Positions 36,105 to 48,815 of a stretch of 64,000 nucleotides of DNA are shown here, one piece after another (positions within the stretch are counted from its first letter, which is position 1; each line of letters starts with the position of its first letter). The stretch is from assembly GCA_941918925.1 (NCBI GenBank), contig OW799233.1, positions 84,884,055 to 84,948,054 of the forward strand. Direction: 5' to 3'. The notes under the pieces were generated by a model. It was not told where the DNA came from, did not search any database, and saw nothing but the letters and a program-made list of their open reading frames with translations. The position numbers and the translations under genes were made by a program. This DNA is from Phyto melanocephala (taxonomy: Eukaryota > Arthropoda > Insecta > Diptera > Rhinophoridae).

Positions 36105-36924
36105 TAGCTATAGACTCTGAAACTGTAAAACCGATCGGGCTCAAACTTTGGTAAGTTGTTGTACACATACCGGGGAGTGTTTTGGATGAAAAAAAGTGGG
36201 CGGGGCCACGCCCATAAAAAATTAGTTATCAGTTTTAGCTACTTGCACTTGACCGATTTTTCTGAAACTTTGCACACATATCGAGCTGTCATGACTTTAT
36301 AATTTTGTGATTAAAAAAGTGGGCCGGGCCACGCCCATAAAAAAAGGCTATAATTTTGAGGTACTTGCACCAGACTGATTTTTCTGAAACTTTGCACACA
36401 TATTGAGCTGTCATGACTTTACAATTTTGTGATTAGAAAAGTGGGCAGTGCCACGCCCATAAAAAAAAGGTATCATTTTGAAGTACTTGCACTAGACCGA
36501 TTATTCTGAAACTGCACACATATTGAGCTGTTATGTCTTTACAATTTCGTGATAAGAAAAGTGGGCAGGGCCACGCCCATATAAACAATTTTAATTTTGA
36601 GGTACTTGCACTGGTCCGATTCTTCTGAAACTTTGCACACATATTGAGCTGTTATGACTTTACAATTTCGTGATAAGAAAAGTGGGCAGGGCCACGCCCA
36701 TAAAAACAATTTTAATTTTGAGGTACTTGCACTGGACCGATTTTTCTGAAACTTTGCACACATATTGAGCTGTTATGACTTTACAATTTCGTGACTAGAA
36801 AAGTGGGCAATGCTACGCCCATAAAAATTCTAATTTTTAGGTTTTTTCACTTGATATTCAATTAAAATTCAGAATTCATTTCGATTCATTAAGGGGCGTA
36901 GCAAGGCGCGCCGGGTTTGGCTAG
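36054..36924 (+). mobile_element. Non-autonomous Helitron with internal 121-bp tandem repeats
   Basis: The 5' end is TCTATATATATAAAAGTGAA, preceded by A. The 3' end is GGCGCGCC, GGGTTTGG and CTAG, followed by T. TC at the start, CTAG at the end, a short palindrome just inside and insertion between A and T are the canonical Helitron marks. A (GT)n tract follows the 5' end. Six copies of a unit of about 121 bp start at 36196, 36319, 36441, 36561, 36682 and 36803, each with GTGGGC...CCACGCCCATA and CTGAAACTTTGCACACATAT. No Rep/helicase gene is present. The overlapping minus-strand frames of 69-74 codons are products of the tandem array. Confidence 0.88.
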
Positions 36925-38641
36925 TAGTTAATTAAATTAAAGTTAACAAATATCGCTTTTATATTTACACCACTGAGCGCATACAACAGATTTTTTCTTT
37001 GCAATCGATAACTTGTTTAAGTTCTTATGTTGAGCCAGTCAATGCATGTGTGTGAGAATATTTATTTATATACCATGCATTTTATTTGAATTCAGATATC
37101 TATATATAAAACCATTTATGAAAGATACATACACATACATATATTTTAAAGCATGAAAAAAAAAATCAGCTGAAATAAACTACCCTCTTTGGTATATACG
37201 TAAGTATGTATTTCAGGGATGGAAAAGTTTCTAGTATGTAACAGTCATAGTTCTCCCAGACAAATTAATTAATCAAATTAAAAGAAAACCATAAAATCGA
37301 CTTTAAATCAATAGATTAAGTTAATTACAAGAATGCTCTATCTAAAAAATCAATTGTCAATTTATCCTTTTTATAAGAAAAAAGGAATAATCTGATAAAT
37401 GATATTTTTCATGATACGAGTAGAATCAATTTTGAAATCAGTTATGGTTTCATGGTCAGCACTATTTGTGATTAAGTGTTGGATACGAATAACATCTATA
37501 TAATTCTAAGTTTTATAGCTAATTAGAATCAGTAATTATTGCGTGGCCTTATCACGACAGATAAGAATACAATTATCAACAGCAACTGTTTTTCTCTCTT
37601 TCTGATTATTAAAATATGATCAATAGTTTTGTCTTCCTCTTGCCATAACTATGATAACTTTAATAACAGATGATTGTTTGACAACTTTTGTTTTTGAAAT
37701 CATATTTATTTTTTCGTGCCCAGTATTCAACATGCCATAGTCTCTTCTTTGTAATTTAATATTTGTTGTCAATTTGTTTGTTTAAACTAATATTATAATT
37801 TATTCACCAGTCAAAGAGCTGAATACGAAATCACACCTGATTTCGGATAGTTTCGGAAAAAAATATATAAAAAGAAAATTTTTAAAAAATATAAACTCAA
37901 GCCTAATAAAGTTTAAAAAAAGGCCGGCACAAAAAAAATAAATTACATTAATAAATTTGTTACGAATGTGGCTTTTTATTAATTACTTTTTTCCGTTTGA
38001 ATTATAACCAATTATAAATTGTCGGTCATTGTTTAAGTATTATGTAAAAAAAAAATATGGATTATTGAAGATATTATGGCAACATTGTTCGCTCTTATTT
38101 TTCCATCTTATAAATTTTATGCGGATCCAAAAAAAATATGAAAAAAATAAATATTAAAAATAATTTTATTTATATACAAATGTTTTAAAATATAATGTGG
38201 TAACATAAATAAATAATTTATAAACAATTTAATTTGGAAAATTCATAAAAAAATTAAAAAATTTATTGTAATTAATTTATATTAAGCAAAAATTAAAGTT
38301 GTAAAAAATACTAAATATCAACATGCTTTGTAATTTTTGCGACCAACATATGTATACATATAAAACAGAGATCAAAGAGAGACGAAAACAAGGGGTTTCA
38401 GTATTTCTTACTTCGGTCACAGATCGACCTTACGTGTTTGAGTTGGAAAGTCTTTATAAAATATATGAAATGTTTGTTTTATGGCTGCAAGACTGGTTGA
38501 CTTTCTTCGGTTCCATCATAATAAAATTGTAGCTACACACTTTGCAACATGTTAATACAAACTCTAATTTTTTGTTGTTGGTTGCAAAGTGTATAATGGT
38601 TTAATTTATTGGTGCAATCTAGTTTCAAAAATTTCAAAATA
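36925..38641. other. AT-rich spacer without recognisable gene
   Basis: About 1.7 kb. A 64-bp near-palindrome at 38532-38595 (ACACACTTTGCAAC ... GTTGCAAAGTGTATA) lies at its end. No gene is supported. Confidence 0.5.
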
Positions 38642-40031
38642 ACAGGTGGAGCAAAAGGCCCGCTACGATTTTGATTGGATATAACTTTGCTCAAAGAAAA
38701 GGTAAGTAAGTTTGGCTTTCATAAAAAGTTTATTTGTTCTTTATATTTTTAGTCTTTATGATTGAAAAATTATATCTTTTAAAAGGTGATCGCGATTCGC
38801 TATGCAACTTTGGTCTCTTTTTATACCCTTCACACAGTGAAAAAGGGTATATATAGGTTTGTCATTCCGTGTAAAATTTCTACAATTTTGATTTCCGACC
38901 CCATAAAGTATATATTTTCTGAAAGCTTATGAATAGGGAAGTCGATTAAGCTCTGTCAGTCTGTCAGTTTGTCCGCCTGACCGTCTGTCCGTGTGTATGT
39001 TGAAGTCAACTTTTTGAAGCCCCCCGACATCGCTTTGACCCGTGTGAGGTATTAAAATATCAGAAATATTCGGGAGTAGATCGCTATTAAAAATCAGAAA
39101 CATCGGTACATAAACAACTGAGATATGAGCAAAAACCCACGACCACCTCGATTTTTTTTCACAAAAACAACATTACAACAACAACATACATACATACAAA
39201 CGTGTATACTGGTTAGAGAAAACGTGGCATCGAATCCCAGCTGAGCCAAAAAAAAAAATTTTTTTATATATTAAAATTTTTTTTTAAAATTTTTTTTTTT
39301 AATTTTTTTTTTTATTTTTTTTTTTATTTTTTATTTAATATATTATTTATATTTTTATTATTTTTTTTTTTTAATTTTTTTTTTTTAATTTTTTTTTTTT
39401 GTTTTACATTAATTATATATATTTTAATTATTTTTTAAAAAATTTTTTTTTTTAATTTTTTTTTTTAATTTTTTTTTTATTTTTTTTTTTAGCATACATA
39501 CGTAAATTTATAATTTTACAATGGGATGTTTTTTATATATGTATATTTTTTATATGTATGTACGTATTTCATATGAGATGAATGGTGATACAAACTACTG
39601 TTATTGCATGACTACACGTTGTGAAGGGTATATAAGATTCGGCACGGCCAAATATAGCGCTCTTACTTGTTAAGAAATTTTTTGTGACATGTCGCAACAT
39701 CTCAAGCTGAATTTTTTTAATTTCGTGACGAATATTATCTTCAAGATGTTGAATTGTTTGGGGCTTATTCACATAAACTTTTAATATAAAAAAAAACCTA
39801 TAATAAAAGGTCTGGTGCTATTATATCCGAAAATCTGGCTGGCCATGCTTAATCCCCATTTTGCAAATTAGTCAGTTATTTTCTGAACGATTATTTAAAA
39901 TAAAATGAGTCACTATTTCGGCTCGTTCTTGTGACGTATATTTATAAATAACAAAATTTTGACGTCTACACAACACAATGGTTAAAGCGAAACTGAGCTA
40001 AAAATAGTAGCGGGACTTTTGACCCACCCGA
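38642..40031 (-). mobile_element. Mariner/Tc-group element with a nested HINE
   Basis: TA dinucleotides at 38640-38641 and 40032-40033 flank ends that are imperfect inverted repeats (AGGTGGAGCAAAAGGCCCGC and GCGGGACTTTTGACCCACC). The minus strand carries the C-terminal part of a transposase. KHGQPDF leads into NKPQTIQHLEDNIRHEIKKI and QLEMLRHVTKNF, which is interrupted by the HINE. Past the HINE it ends IANRDHLLKDIIFQS and a stop at about 38762. The catalytic core is deleted. Subtracting the insert leaves about 540 bp, so this was already an internally deleted copy. Confidence 0.75.
38820..39672 (-). mobile_element. HINE-like element, type 2, copy B, inside the mariner-group element
   Basis: Nearly the same element as 8083-8913 in reverse. 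It runs from TATACCCTTCACACAGTG at the left to GTGAAGGGTATATAAGATTC, GGCACGGCC and GCTCTTACTTG at the right. It includes the T-rich microsatellite (39250-39492), the CATCGAATCCCAGCTGAGCC block and the GTCTGTCCGTGTG tract. It interrupts the transposase frame, so it inserted later. Confidence 0.75.
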
Positions 40032-42589
40032 TATTTTAATATTTTCAGTTTGCGATGATATTGGTTGCATAGTGTGTACCGTTATTTATTGTTTTTTACA
40101 GGTTTATAAGGTAAAAAAAATTATGTTGCATTTTTGGTTAAGTTGGTGGTTGCAGTGCGTGTATCAGAAAATACAACATAATAGATTAATGTGTTGTAAA
40201 ACAGGTTGCTATTATAATTCGCTTTCTAACTGGTTAGCAATTGCATTCAAAAGGTATTACTTCTTTGCCCTTGATCTTTATTTGAATTAACAAGTTCATA
40301 TTCAGTAATTAACTTTAAGTAACAATTTATAGACATTAAAATTATAATTTTCCATTCCTGTTAAGTATTTGTACTGGCATTGCTTACTTACACATAATAT
40401 ACATACTATATCGACATAAGTACATCTATAAATACATACATATGTACTTATTTATTTTGAAAAAAAAACATTCTCTTGCACACACATACATGCAGGCAGA
40501 AATAGACAATAACACTAAAGTCACTAACAGAAACAGGATTCAAGTAATAAATTATAAAATTTGACATTTTCAGTTTCAGATCCGCTTTTTGGTTGCGAGT
40601 CGCTGCGTTCCCATGGTCATGGGCTCTTTGTAAAGTTATTTTTATATGTTTCACAACTGAATAAAATGCCAACTTAAATACAAACAGACACGAGTATTTA
40701 AAGAAATACACATGCACCCTATCGCTATCACACATACAATGTAGCTGAGGACGATGATGAGGATGTTGGTGTTGACTGTAGATGCTAACAGCAGCATTAA
40801 AGCTGTAGTGTATTGCACGGCACTGCACATTACAGGAGGACAACAAAACAATATGATGTGCGATGAAAGAACACAAATGTAAGAGAACACATGCTGTTTG
40901 AATGGATGGTGAATGTTTAAGAAAGAATGAATGACCGGCTGGATGGGCGAATATTTAGTTGGTTGATTCTTTAGTTCCTTGGCAGACTGGTTGTTCATTG
41001 TATAAATTGGTTGCATGAATGCATTTAGTATCAGATTTGGCACTAACTACAATTGCTTCTAAAGTATAATTCTTTTTATTTTATTTATTTTTTTAATTAT
41101 TTTTACTTTTACCAGCAGCATATACAAACAAATTTATACACATGTATAGTATATTTGTCATTATTGTATGTACTTTTATCATTTTCTCATAGATATTCAT
41201 TTAAGTGTTTAACGTACAGTGTTTGATATGAAAGTTCTTACTTTGTACCGGGAGAGATTTAATAAAAAAAGAAATGAACTTTATTTAAAATTAAAGCAGA
41301 GTTAAAGAGTTTATTGTCTCTTTATCTCTATCATCGCTTCGACCAGTCTGACATTACATCTTCAGATATACAATATGTAACTCTAATCTGAACTCACACA
41401 AAAGAAAAAGACCTTAGTAGTAAATTTCGTTCTCACTTACCTATGGTAGGATATATATGTACATACATTTGATTATCGATTTCTATTTTTTAATAGCTTT
41501 TGAGTTAAATATGTAGATGATATTTACAACCAACACTGAAATACCGATCAAAGATTGCTGATGATTAGCTGGTTGTGAAAAAGCATTCCACTCGGCTAGT
41601 GTCGGTAAAAACCTTACTTTTCCGTGCATTATTTCATTAAAACAAATAAAATTTAATTTCTTAGTAATTAAAACAATTTTAAAGGAAAAATATTATATGA
41701 ACTGGAAAGCCAATGTTAAAAATCTAAAATTAAAAAATGAAGTTCGAATATTTAAAAATATTAAATCAAAATCAAAATGACAATTGTAATAAAATGAAAA
41801 TAATTAGTTTTAATTGAAAAGGTATTGTTAAAAATATAAATAAAAAATTAAAAATTTAAGTAAATTATATAATTAATTTAAATTAATTTAATCACGTCTA
41901 TTAATAAAAATGTTGATTTATTATGAAAAAGTATGTAAATCACATCAATTATAACAATTATTAAACTTATCTAAAATCAAATTTCCCAAAGAAAAATATA
42001 TTAATTTGAAGTATTAATGCAATGATGATTACGAATAATGTGATTTCATTTAGAATACAGAAAAGTGACACTATATCAACTTTTAACAGTTCATGTATGC
42101 TTATCGTCGTCTCGAGGTTATCTGTAACAATATATAAAAACAAAACAAATCAGTTACGACCATTTTTGGGGGGGGGTTAAATTATTAGATCTATCGACCT
42201 GTTCAATCCTCAGGTCTTTATCTCTTTAAAGTTTCTGAGATATTTAAATGTCATTCTACCGTTTAATAAAAAAATTTTATGTTAAAAAGAAGTATGCGAC
42301 ATTTTTGTGGATATACGACACAATACGTATAAAAAATTATCTGTTACCTTGACGTACATGTGTATGTACATAAAAAATATATTTAATAGATTTTTCAAAT
42401 GAAAACAAAGGATAAAACGTAAAATATAAAATGATAAAGGATAAATTTCTTTAAATTCACTTTATTGCAGTTAAATTAATATTTAATTCTATTAATAACA
42501 AATAAGAGCAATTTGTGTACTTTTATAGCAAAAAAAAATTTATTATGTTATCAACAGTAATCTCTATTGAATAATCCCTTATACCGAAA
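40032..42589. other. Unique spacer; GC-richer block at 40560-41040
   Basis: Segment 40560-41040 is non-repetitive and higher in GC than the rest (GGTTGCGAGTCGCTGCGTTC, GAGGACGATGATGAGGATG). Two long opposing-phase minus frames there have no domain. It may be regulatory DNA or an untranslated exon. A G-run lies at about 42168-42178. No repeat boundary is identified. Confidence 0.35.
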
Positions 42590-43455
42590 TACATATATAT
42601 CACTTTCTTTGTGCGGTGGCTGGTGGTCTTCTCACTTTTATTTTCGGGCAAAATTAAATTTACCAGAAAGCAATACATGCGAAATTTTATCATCTACAAC
42701 ATATACATAATTCTGTCGGTTTTATGAGCTTTTAAATTTCGATATAGAGTCCTATATTCTTTCAAAATTTTTGTCCATAGAAAAATTATGTGAATTTTGA
42801 ATATAGCATCATATGGGAGGTGGGCGTTAAAGTGGGAGTGTCACCCTAATTTTTTGAAAATATACTTGTAACAAATATCCAAAATTATCATACATATATC
42901 TAATTCTGTCGGTTTTATAAGCTTTTAAATTTCATTAACAGGCGTGTTAAAGTTTCATCTGACAAATTCAATATAGAGCCCTTTATTGTTCCAAAATCTT
43001 TGTCCATAGAGAAATTATATGAATTTAAGATAAATCGTTATATGGGAGGTGTGCGTTAAATTGGGCGTGTCCCCTTATTTTCTGTTATTACAAATCTGTT
43101 TACAAAATCAATGCTTGCAAAATTTCAGAATCGTACCTCTAACTTTTTTCAGGTTAATTATGTTTTAAATTTTGAATATACCGAAAAAAAATTTTCGTAC
43201 ATTTTGATCTGTAACTCCATTTTTATCATAGATTTAACCAATTTTCAGGGAGAAATATTTTTTTGCTCAACAAATATACATTCGAAATTGCATGGCTCTC
43301 CCTAACTTTTTCGGTTCGAGCTCGAGGACGGACGGTCATAGCTGTATCGTCATTAATAAAACCAGATTTCAGAAAATATATACTTTATGAGGTCTAAGAT
43401 TGATAAATCAATGAATGTATTACAAACGGAATGACAAAGTGAATAAACCCCCCCT
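42590..43455 (-). repeat. HINE-like element, minus strand, partial
   Basis: Reverse complement of the family body. CATATGGGAGGTGGGCGTTA, CTTTGTCCATAGAGAAATTA and GGACGGACGGTCATAGCTG lead to ACAAACGGAATGACAAAGTG at the right. The terminal stem is absent. The open frame at 43111-43305 lies within it and is spurious. Confidence 0.6.
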
Positions 43456-43860
43456 TAAGATTCGAAACAAAAAATTAATAATAATAGATATGTAGTTCAA
43501 GTATTAACTTTCGTTTTGAAAATCAATCTGAAAATATGTTATAACTTATGGTAATAGTTTTGAACAAAATTACTTGGAAGATGTAAGAAAAGTCTTTAAA
43601 AATATATTTTTACCTTCAGAAATATTTATATTTCACGTTGTACTGAGTTCTTTTTCAATTTTTTTTTTTCTAATTTTAACAAAACTCCTTTTCTGGCTTG
43701 TTTATTTTAAATTTATGACTGATATTCATCCTCACTTAGAGATGTTTTCTAAACGAATAGAATAAATTAATTAAACTTTTTGAAGTAATAATTTTTTTTA
43801 ATTTTTTTATGGAATCAATGCAGGTACCACTTACCAACACATTTTTCTGAAATTAACCAT

Positions 43861-44000
43861 TGTTATACGCGCCACAAAAAAAATGGTGAGGGCATATTCA
43901 TTTTGTCATACCGCTTGTAACACACTGTTGAAAGCACGATGGAGTTTGGACCGAAAAAGCTAGGCGGCTTAAACTTTGTCCGAATATTTCTAAATCTAAA
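43861..44000 (+). repeat. HINE-like 5' fragment
   Basis: GTTATACGCGCCACAAAAAA, ATGGTGAGGGCATATTC and TTTGTAACACAC jump straight to TTGAAAGCACGATGGAGTTT and ACCGAAAAAGCTAGG. The microsatellite section is deleted. Confidence 0.55.
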
Positions 44001-45317
44001 TTACTTTTTTTTTCCAATACATTTTAATTCTTTAAAGTCGTTAAATTTCAACCGATTTTAAAATTAATTAATGAATATAGAAATAAGATTGTTAGTTACT
44101 TTGAAGAAACTAATACATATTTTATTTAGGTAAATTTCAGAATACGTGTTAATTTTATCACAAAACATATTTTTTTCTTTTTGTAAAATGCCGTAATCAC
44201 TTTTATATTTTATATCACAACGTGGAATGCACACCGCCATCGTGCGGTCAGTAGCGACGACTCGTGATTAAACATCTCTGTTCATTTATTAATTGTTTTA
44301 TATGTTCGAAATATAGATGGCAATACAAAATGCTATATTATTTCATTTATCAACTTCACGAACCAAAGTGTGGAATCTAAAAAAATAAAAACAAATAAAC
44401 ATACCGATGCATTTATTTCTCAGCTGGTAGCACTGTTAATAATTAAATTTAATTTTTTTTTTAAATTTCGGGAGTGCTAAGTGTTTTTTTTTTTAATTTA
44501 TGCTTTTCTTTTTATTCGAAAACATTAAATACAAAATTTTAAATTACAACTAATTTCAAGATAAAAACATATTTTTTTAAACTACAGAAAAAATGATAAC
44601 TATTTATTAGGCCAGTTTAGACTACTATACAAGTCGTAAGATTTTTTTAGAGATTTTCTACAAGCAAAATGTGAGAAATTCGCTCCGTTTTTAAGAAAAA
44701 GAGAAAATAGTATAATTAAAATTTTTGCGTTACACTAGTAGTGTGAATTGAAAAAAGTATTAACTAAAAATTTGAATAATACAACGAAGTACACAAAATA
44801 AGAAAAAAAAATCTACTTTTTTAATTAAATTACGTGTTTTTGTGTAATTCGTGTTCTTTTGTTTTTGAATGTGTTTTTAGTTCTACAAAAACAAGAAACA
44901 ATTTTCTTTTACTCTGTAAAACACAATCAAAATATAGGGTGAGTTCTCCAGTAGTCGGCACTTTAACTTTTTTTTCATTTTTAAACTGATGCTCTTATGA
45001 TTGCGGACATGGTATTGGGTTGTTGATGGATTTTTGTTGCTAAGTGATTGGTATAGTTTTAGACTCAATTAACTATTTTTCAGAATGTTTTTATTTAATT
45101 TGAGTAATTTACGTTTTTTCTAAAATGTACCATTTTTGCCAATAGTCGGCACCCGTTTTCCTAATTTCGGCACTTTTTGACCCAATTGTCGGCATTGCAT
45201 TTTTACTAAGGAAAGAATAGGATCTTACAAGAATTCAAGTTGTTTTTTTATTCAAAAAGTAAGCCATTTGAAATTTCGTATGTTTAATATGTTAATAAAC
45301 ATATAAATAAACAATTT
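44001..45317. other. AT-rich spacer without recognisable gene
   Basis: A short GC-rich patch (CACACCGCCATCGTGCGGTC at about 44230-44250) stands out. No gene is supported. Confidence 0.45.
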
Positions 45318-45800
45318 AGGGCGCTATATTTGGCTGTGAAGAATTTTATATACCCCTTACACAGTTTGTACCATCATATATACATATGTACATAATAATC
45401 TGAACTTTTAATTTAAATTTTTTCCAAAAATGTCTTTGTCGTTAATTGACTCATTAAACCAAGATTTTCAGCTTACGTTGCCAAAGGTACATATGTATTT
45501 TATATATACGTAACAAACGCTTTAAGAACTTCCCTAGGAGCTGCAAAATTTGTTTGAAAATTGTGTTATTTCAGCTCGTAATGTGCTCACATAACTGATT
45601 TTCAATAGCAAATTTCTCGAAAGCATATATGATAAATTTGTACCATATAAGTAGCTTCAAAAAATTTGATGTCAACATACATACAGACAAACGGACTTAG
45701 CTAAATCAATTCCTGTATCTATAAGGATTCAGAATATATATACTTTATAGGGCCGAAAATTTATATTACAGAAATTAAAAAAGGAATGAAAAACTGTGTA
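45318..45800 (+). repeat. HINE-like element, type 2, short copy
   Basis: GGGCGCTATATTTGGCTGTG, TATATACCCCTTACACAG and TTTGTACCATCAT at the left; GACAAACGGACTTAGCTAAA and ACTTTATAGGGCCG at the right. It is parallel to 4190-4515. Confidence 0.55.
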
Positions 45801-45811
45801 AACCGTTATAT

Positions 45812-46130
45812 GGTTGAGGTCATCATAATCTATGAGCAACATACTACGATAAAACATACAATGATTGCTAGTAATCATTATAAGTTTAATGAAAGTATCA
45901 TGTAATAATCATGTTGGGATCGCAAATGATAATTAAATAATTCCATATAATCATAACTTTATAATTTAATTTTATATGATCATAATATGATACCACAAAA
46001 CAACAAAATATTTGAAATTTATTATAATGTGATGTTACACAATCTTAAAGTAATCCTTCGTGATCATTAAATATTCACATACAATAATATCATAATTCTA
46101 CATAATCATCATATGACTAAAATTTAAGGA
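45812..46130 (+). repeat. Diverged MITE-A-like fragment
   Basis: TATATGGTTGAGGTCATCAT, AATCTATGAGCAACATACTA and CATACAATGATT follow the order of the MITE-A left half (TATGGTTGTGGTAACCATAA, GAACAACATACTATGATTG). The terminal CACGCAAAG is not present. Confidence 0.4.
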
Positions 46131-47146
46131 AAAACTTAAACATGATAAGAAATAAAACAGAAATTTTCTAAATTGGGATAAAGTTTTAAGATAAAGTTGT
46201 TCATAAAAAAACTCGTATCAACTTAGAAGATTTAAAAAAGTTTAAATAAATCATTTAAATGTGTCTTTTAAACAAAAGACCCTCAAGTTGTTCAGCAAAT
46301 TTCTTATTAATTCAAAATTTTACATTCTGCATTTTTCATTAAATGACAGCGTCAGTTCCCTTGTCAATGGATTAAACATTTTTAAGTCTTCAGTTTCTAT
46401 GTAGAAGATAAGTGGAATATCTAAAAGGTAGATGTTTATTATTATTTTTTAATTTATATTTTGAATAATTCGCAATTTTCAGTCTTTTGGGACCAGACTT
46501 GATAATCATAGGTGATAATCTTTTTATTAATTTAGATCTTCGGTTAATTAAGGAATATATTTAAGGCACGGCTACACTTAATTGCCTTTTCACAAATGTG
46601 ATTAAAAAAATAAAAGTTTTTTTCAAGGATTACTCTTAAATTTTAAACTTCGTCCTTCAATAGGATAATTATTCTCCTAGACGATAAACATCTAGTAGGA
46701 AAGCGTTTTCGTGATTTGTTGATGGAAATATAATAGCTTGAGTTTTATTTTCACTGGCTTAAATTTTCCATCTATAGTAGTATTTACGGGTTAATCTAAG
46801 ATAATTTTCAATTCTTCTAATTATCGCAATTGAGACAACTAAAGGCGCTATAATTCGCGTAAAAAGTTGCGTGTTTTCAGTCTGCTAAAACTTTAAGTGG
46901 ATTAAACTTAATTTTTCGCGTGGATTTTAAAAGTTGAACGATCTCCTGTTCGTCTTTGTATCGTATGTGTTAAAACTTCTCTAAATTTAAGATTCATGGC
47001 GTGTTTTTCAATGATGTTTTCTGTTTCTGCAGAAACTTTAAGATAACTTGCGACTGGTTTTTTTTAAGAATTGAACTATCTATAATTTCGGTTGTCACCT
47101 TCTTTTCTAATGAATCTTAGAGCTACTGGCAACTAAAAGCAGTAAA
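46131..47146. other. Spacer, possible old coding debris on the minus strand
   Basis: On the minus strand around 46930-47060 a short frame reads EKHAMNLKFREVLTHTIQRR, followed by TGDRSTFK, which looks protein-like. I cannot assign it to a family, and stops surround it. Confidence 0.25.
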
Positions 47147-48235
47147 TTTTTTATACCCACTGCCAACAAAACGGAAAGACAAAATATTTATTTTATTTTG
47201 TCATTCCATTTGTAACACATCGAAATATTCATTTTATGCCCATAAAGTATACATTTTCTGAGTCCAGGTTTCAATTTAGGACGATATAGCAAGACCGTCT
47301 ATTACACGATAGAGTAAAAGTTAGGGGCTTCAAATTTTGCCCGAAAATTTTTAATACATCAAAAATGTTTGATATTGAAAATGGGCTGAATTGGTATATA
47401 GGGAAGAGAGTTATAGCTAGAGTAGTTCATAAAAAAGATATTTCTTACATGTAAGTTATTTTTTTTTTTTTGAATGCAGTGTCTTTTTGATCTATTTAAA
47501 ATTAAAAACGAAATAAAACTAACAAACATAGACATACCTTTCTGAAATTTTGCAAACATTGCTTTTTGATCAATAGATTTGTAATAACGGGAAAAATAAA
47601 AGCGACAGAATTAGATGTATGATGATAAAATTTCGAAAGTATAGCTTTCTTATAAAAATCATAATAATGTGAGAAAATAACGGTGACACGCCTAATTTAA
47701 CGTTCACTTCTTCCCCTATCAATGCAGTTCTAAAGCTCATAAAACCGATGAAATTAGAAGTTAAGGTAAAATTTTAAATCTAAAGCTTTAAATTTTAAAG
47801 CTTTCTAATTGATTTTATTATAATGCCAGAAAATCTGTATCTTAAAATTCACAATATTTTTATTTGGAAAAAATAGAATCCTATAACGGATTATCTAAGT
47901 TGAATTAAAAAAAAATTAGGAGGTGCCACGCCCCCATATTATTTAACTTCCTCTGGGTATCAAATTATAACTCTTCAGTTTCCGTAAAAATACAACATTG
48001 TAGTTAAAAAGAGTGAGTAGTCACTTTTAATGTAAAAATACCTAAGGTCTCATTGTTAGAATGCATTTTAAGAAAATAAAGTTACACAAAGAAAGTAATA
48101 CATATTTAACTGTAAAGAGATCATTTAAAAGTGATTAGTGTTAATAATAAATTTTGTGTTATAAAAGTACTACACAAAATTGGTGATGGGTATCAAAAAT
48201 TCGGCAGAGCCAAATAGTACAGTGCACATACTTGT
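47147..48235 (+). repeat. HINE-like element, long copy
   Basis: It opens TTTTTATACCCACTGCCAAC and TTTGTAACACATCGAAATAT and carries the body blocks GGAAGAGAGTTATAGCT and GTGCCACGCCCCC. It ends TTGGTGATGGGTATC, ATTCGGCAGAGCCAAAT and CATACTTG, followed by a T run of about 25 bases. Confidence 0.65.
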
Positions 48236-48639
48236 TTTTTTTTTTTTTTTTTTTTTTTGTAAAGTAGTGATCTTTTTAGCAACTGTGTTAAGTTGTCACT
48301 TTTATTTTAATTTATTAATTCAAATATAATTTTATGGAAATTTGTTACTGAAAATGGACCCATTGCGGCTGATATATGAGCAAAAAAAAATACTAATACC
48401 TCTGTCGTACTAAACAAAACATTTTTTTTCAGCTCCCAGATAACGTATTGACATGTTTTCTGAATGTGACTAAAAGATATTCATATAAGAAAAAATATTG
48501 GTTCCATCGATTCATTTCCAGCAAAACAAAACGTTATGAACTTAATATACAAAAAATTTATATATTTTTCCAAATAAAAAAATTTTGTCGACCAGCAAAA
48601 TGGTAGTAACAAACGTTCTTAAAAATTATATCATAAAGT

Positions 48640-48815
48640 TATTAAGGGATTGTGCTGGTTTTCAATAGTGATTCATTATCGAATATTTCTCTATTCGAAT
48701 ATTTCTAAAAAGGTATCATATACAGGTCTGTGCAACATGTATGGGCTTCATAAAGTTGATTTCAACCAATACATGGACAGACAGACATGGTTCAATCGGC
48801 TATTAATCTTAAATT
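48640..48815 (+). repeat. HINE-like type-2 core fragment
   Basis: GGGATTGTGCTGGTTTTCAA, GGTCTGTGCAACATGTATGG and AAAGTTGATTTCAACC parallel 27195-27310. It is truncated on both sides. Confidence 0.45.

Noticed and set aside
36079..36106. GT dinucleotide microsatellite as an independent feature
   Set aside because: It is part of the Helitron 5' region.
36433..36763. Two overlapping minus-strand frames with repeated MCAKFQKNR-type peptides
   Set aside because: They are translations of the 121-bp tandem repeat of the Helitron; the apparent protein repeat follows from the DNA repeat.
38532..38595. 64-bp near-palindrome ACACACTTTGCAAC ... GTTGCAAAGTGTATA as a separate MITE
   Set aside because: It is too short and single in the window; a partial repeat of its right arm at about 40056 leaves the boundaries ambiguous.
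40448..41043. Minus-strand frames of 142 and 130 codons
   Set aside because: They overlap in different phases with no recognisable domain; better explained as non-coding DNA of higher complexity.
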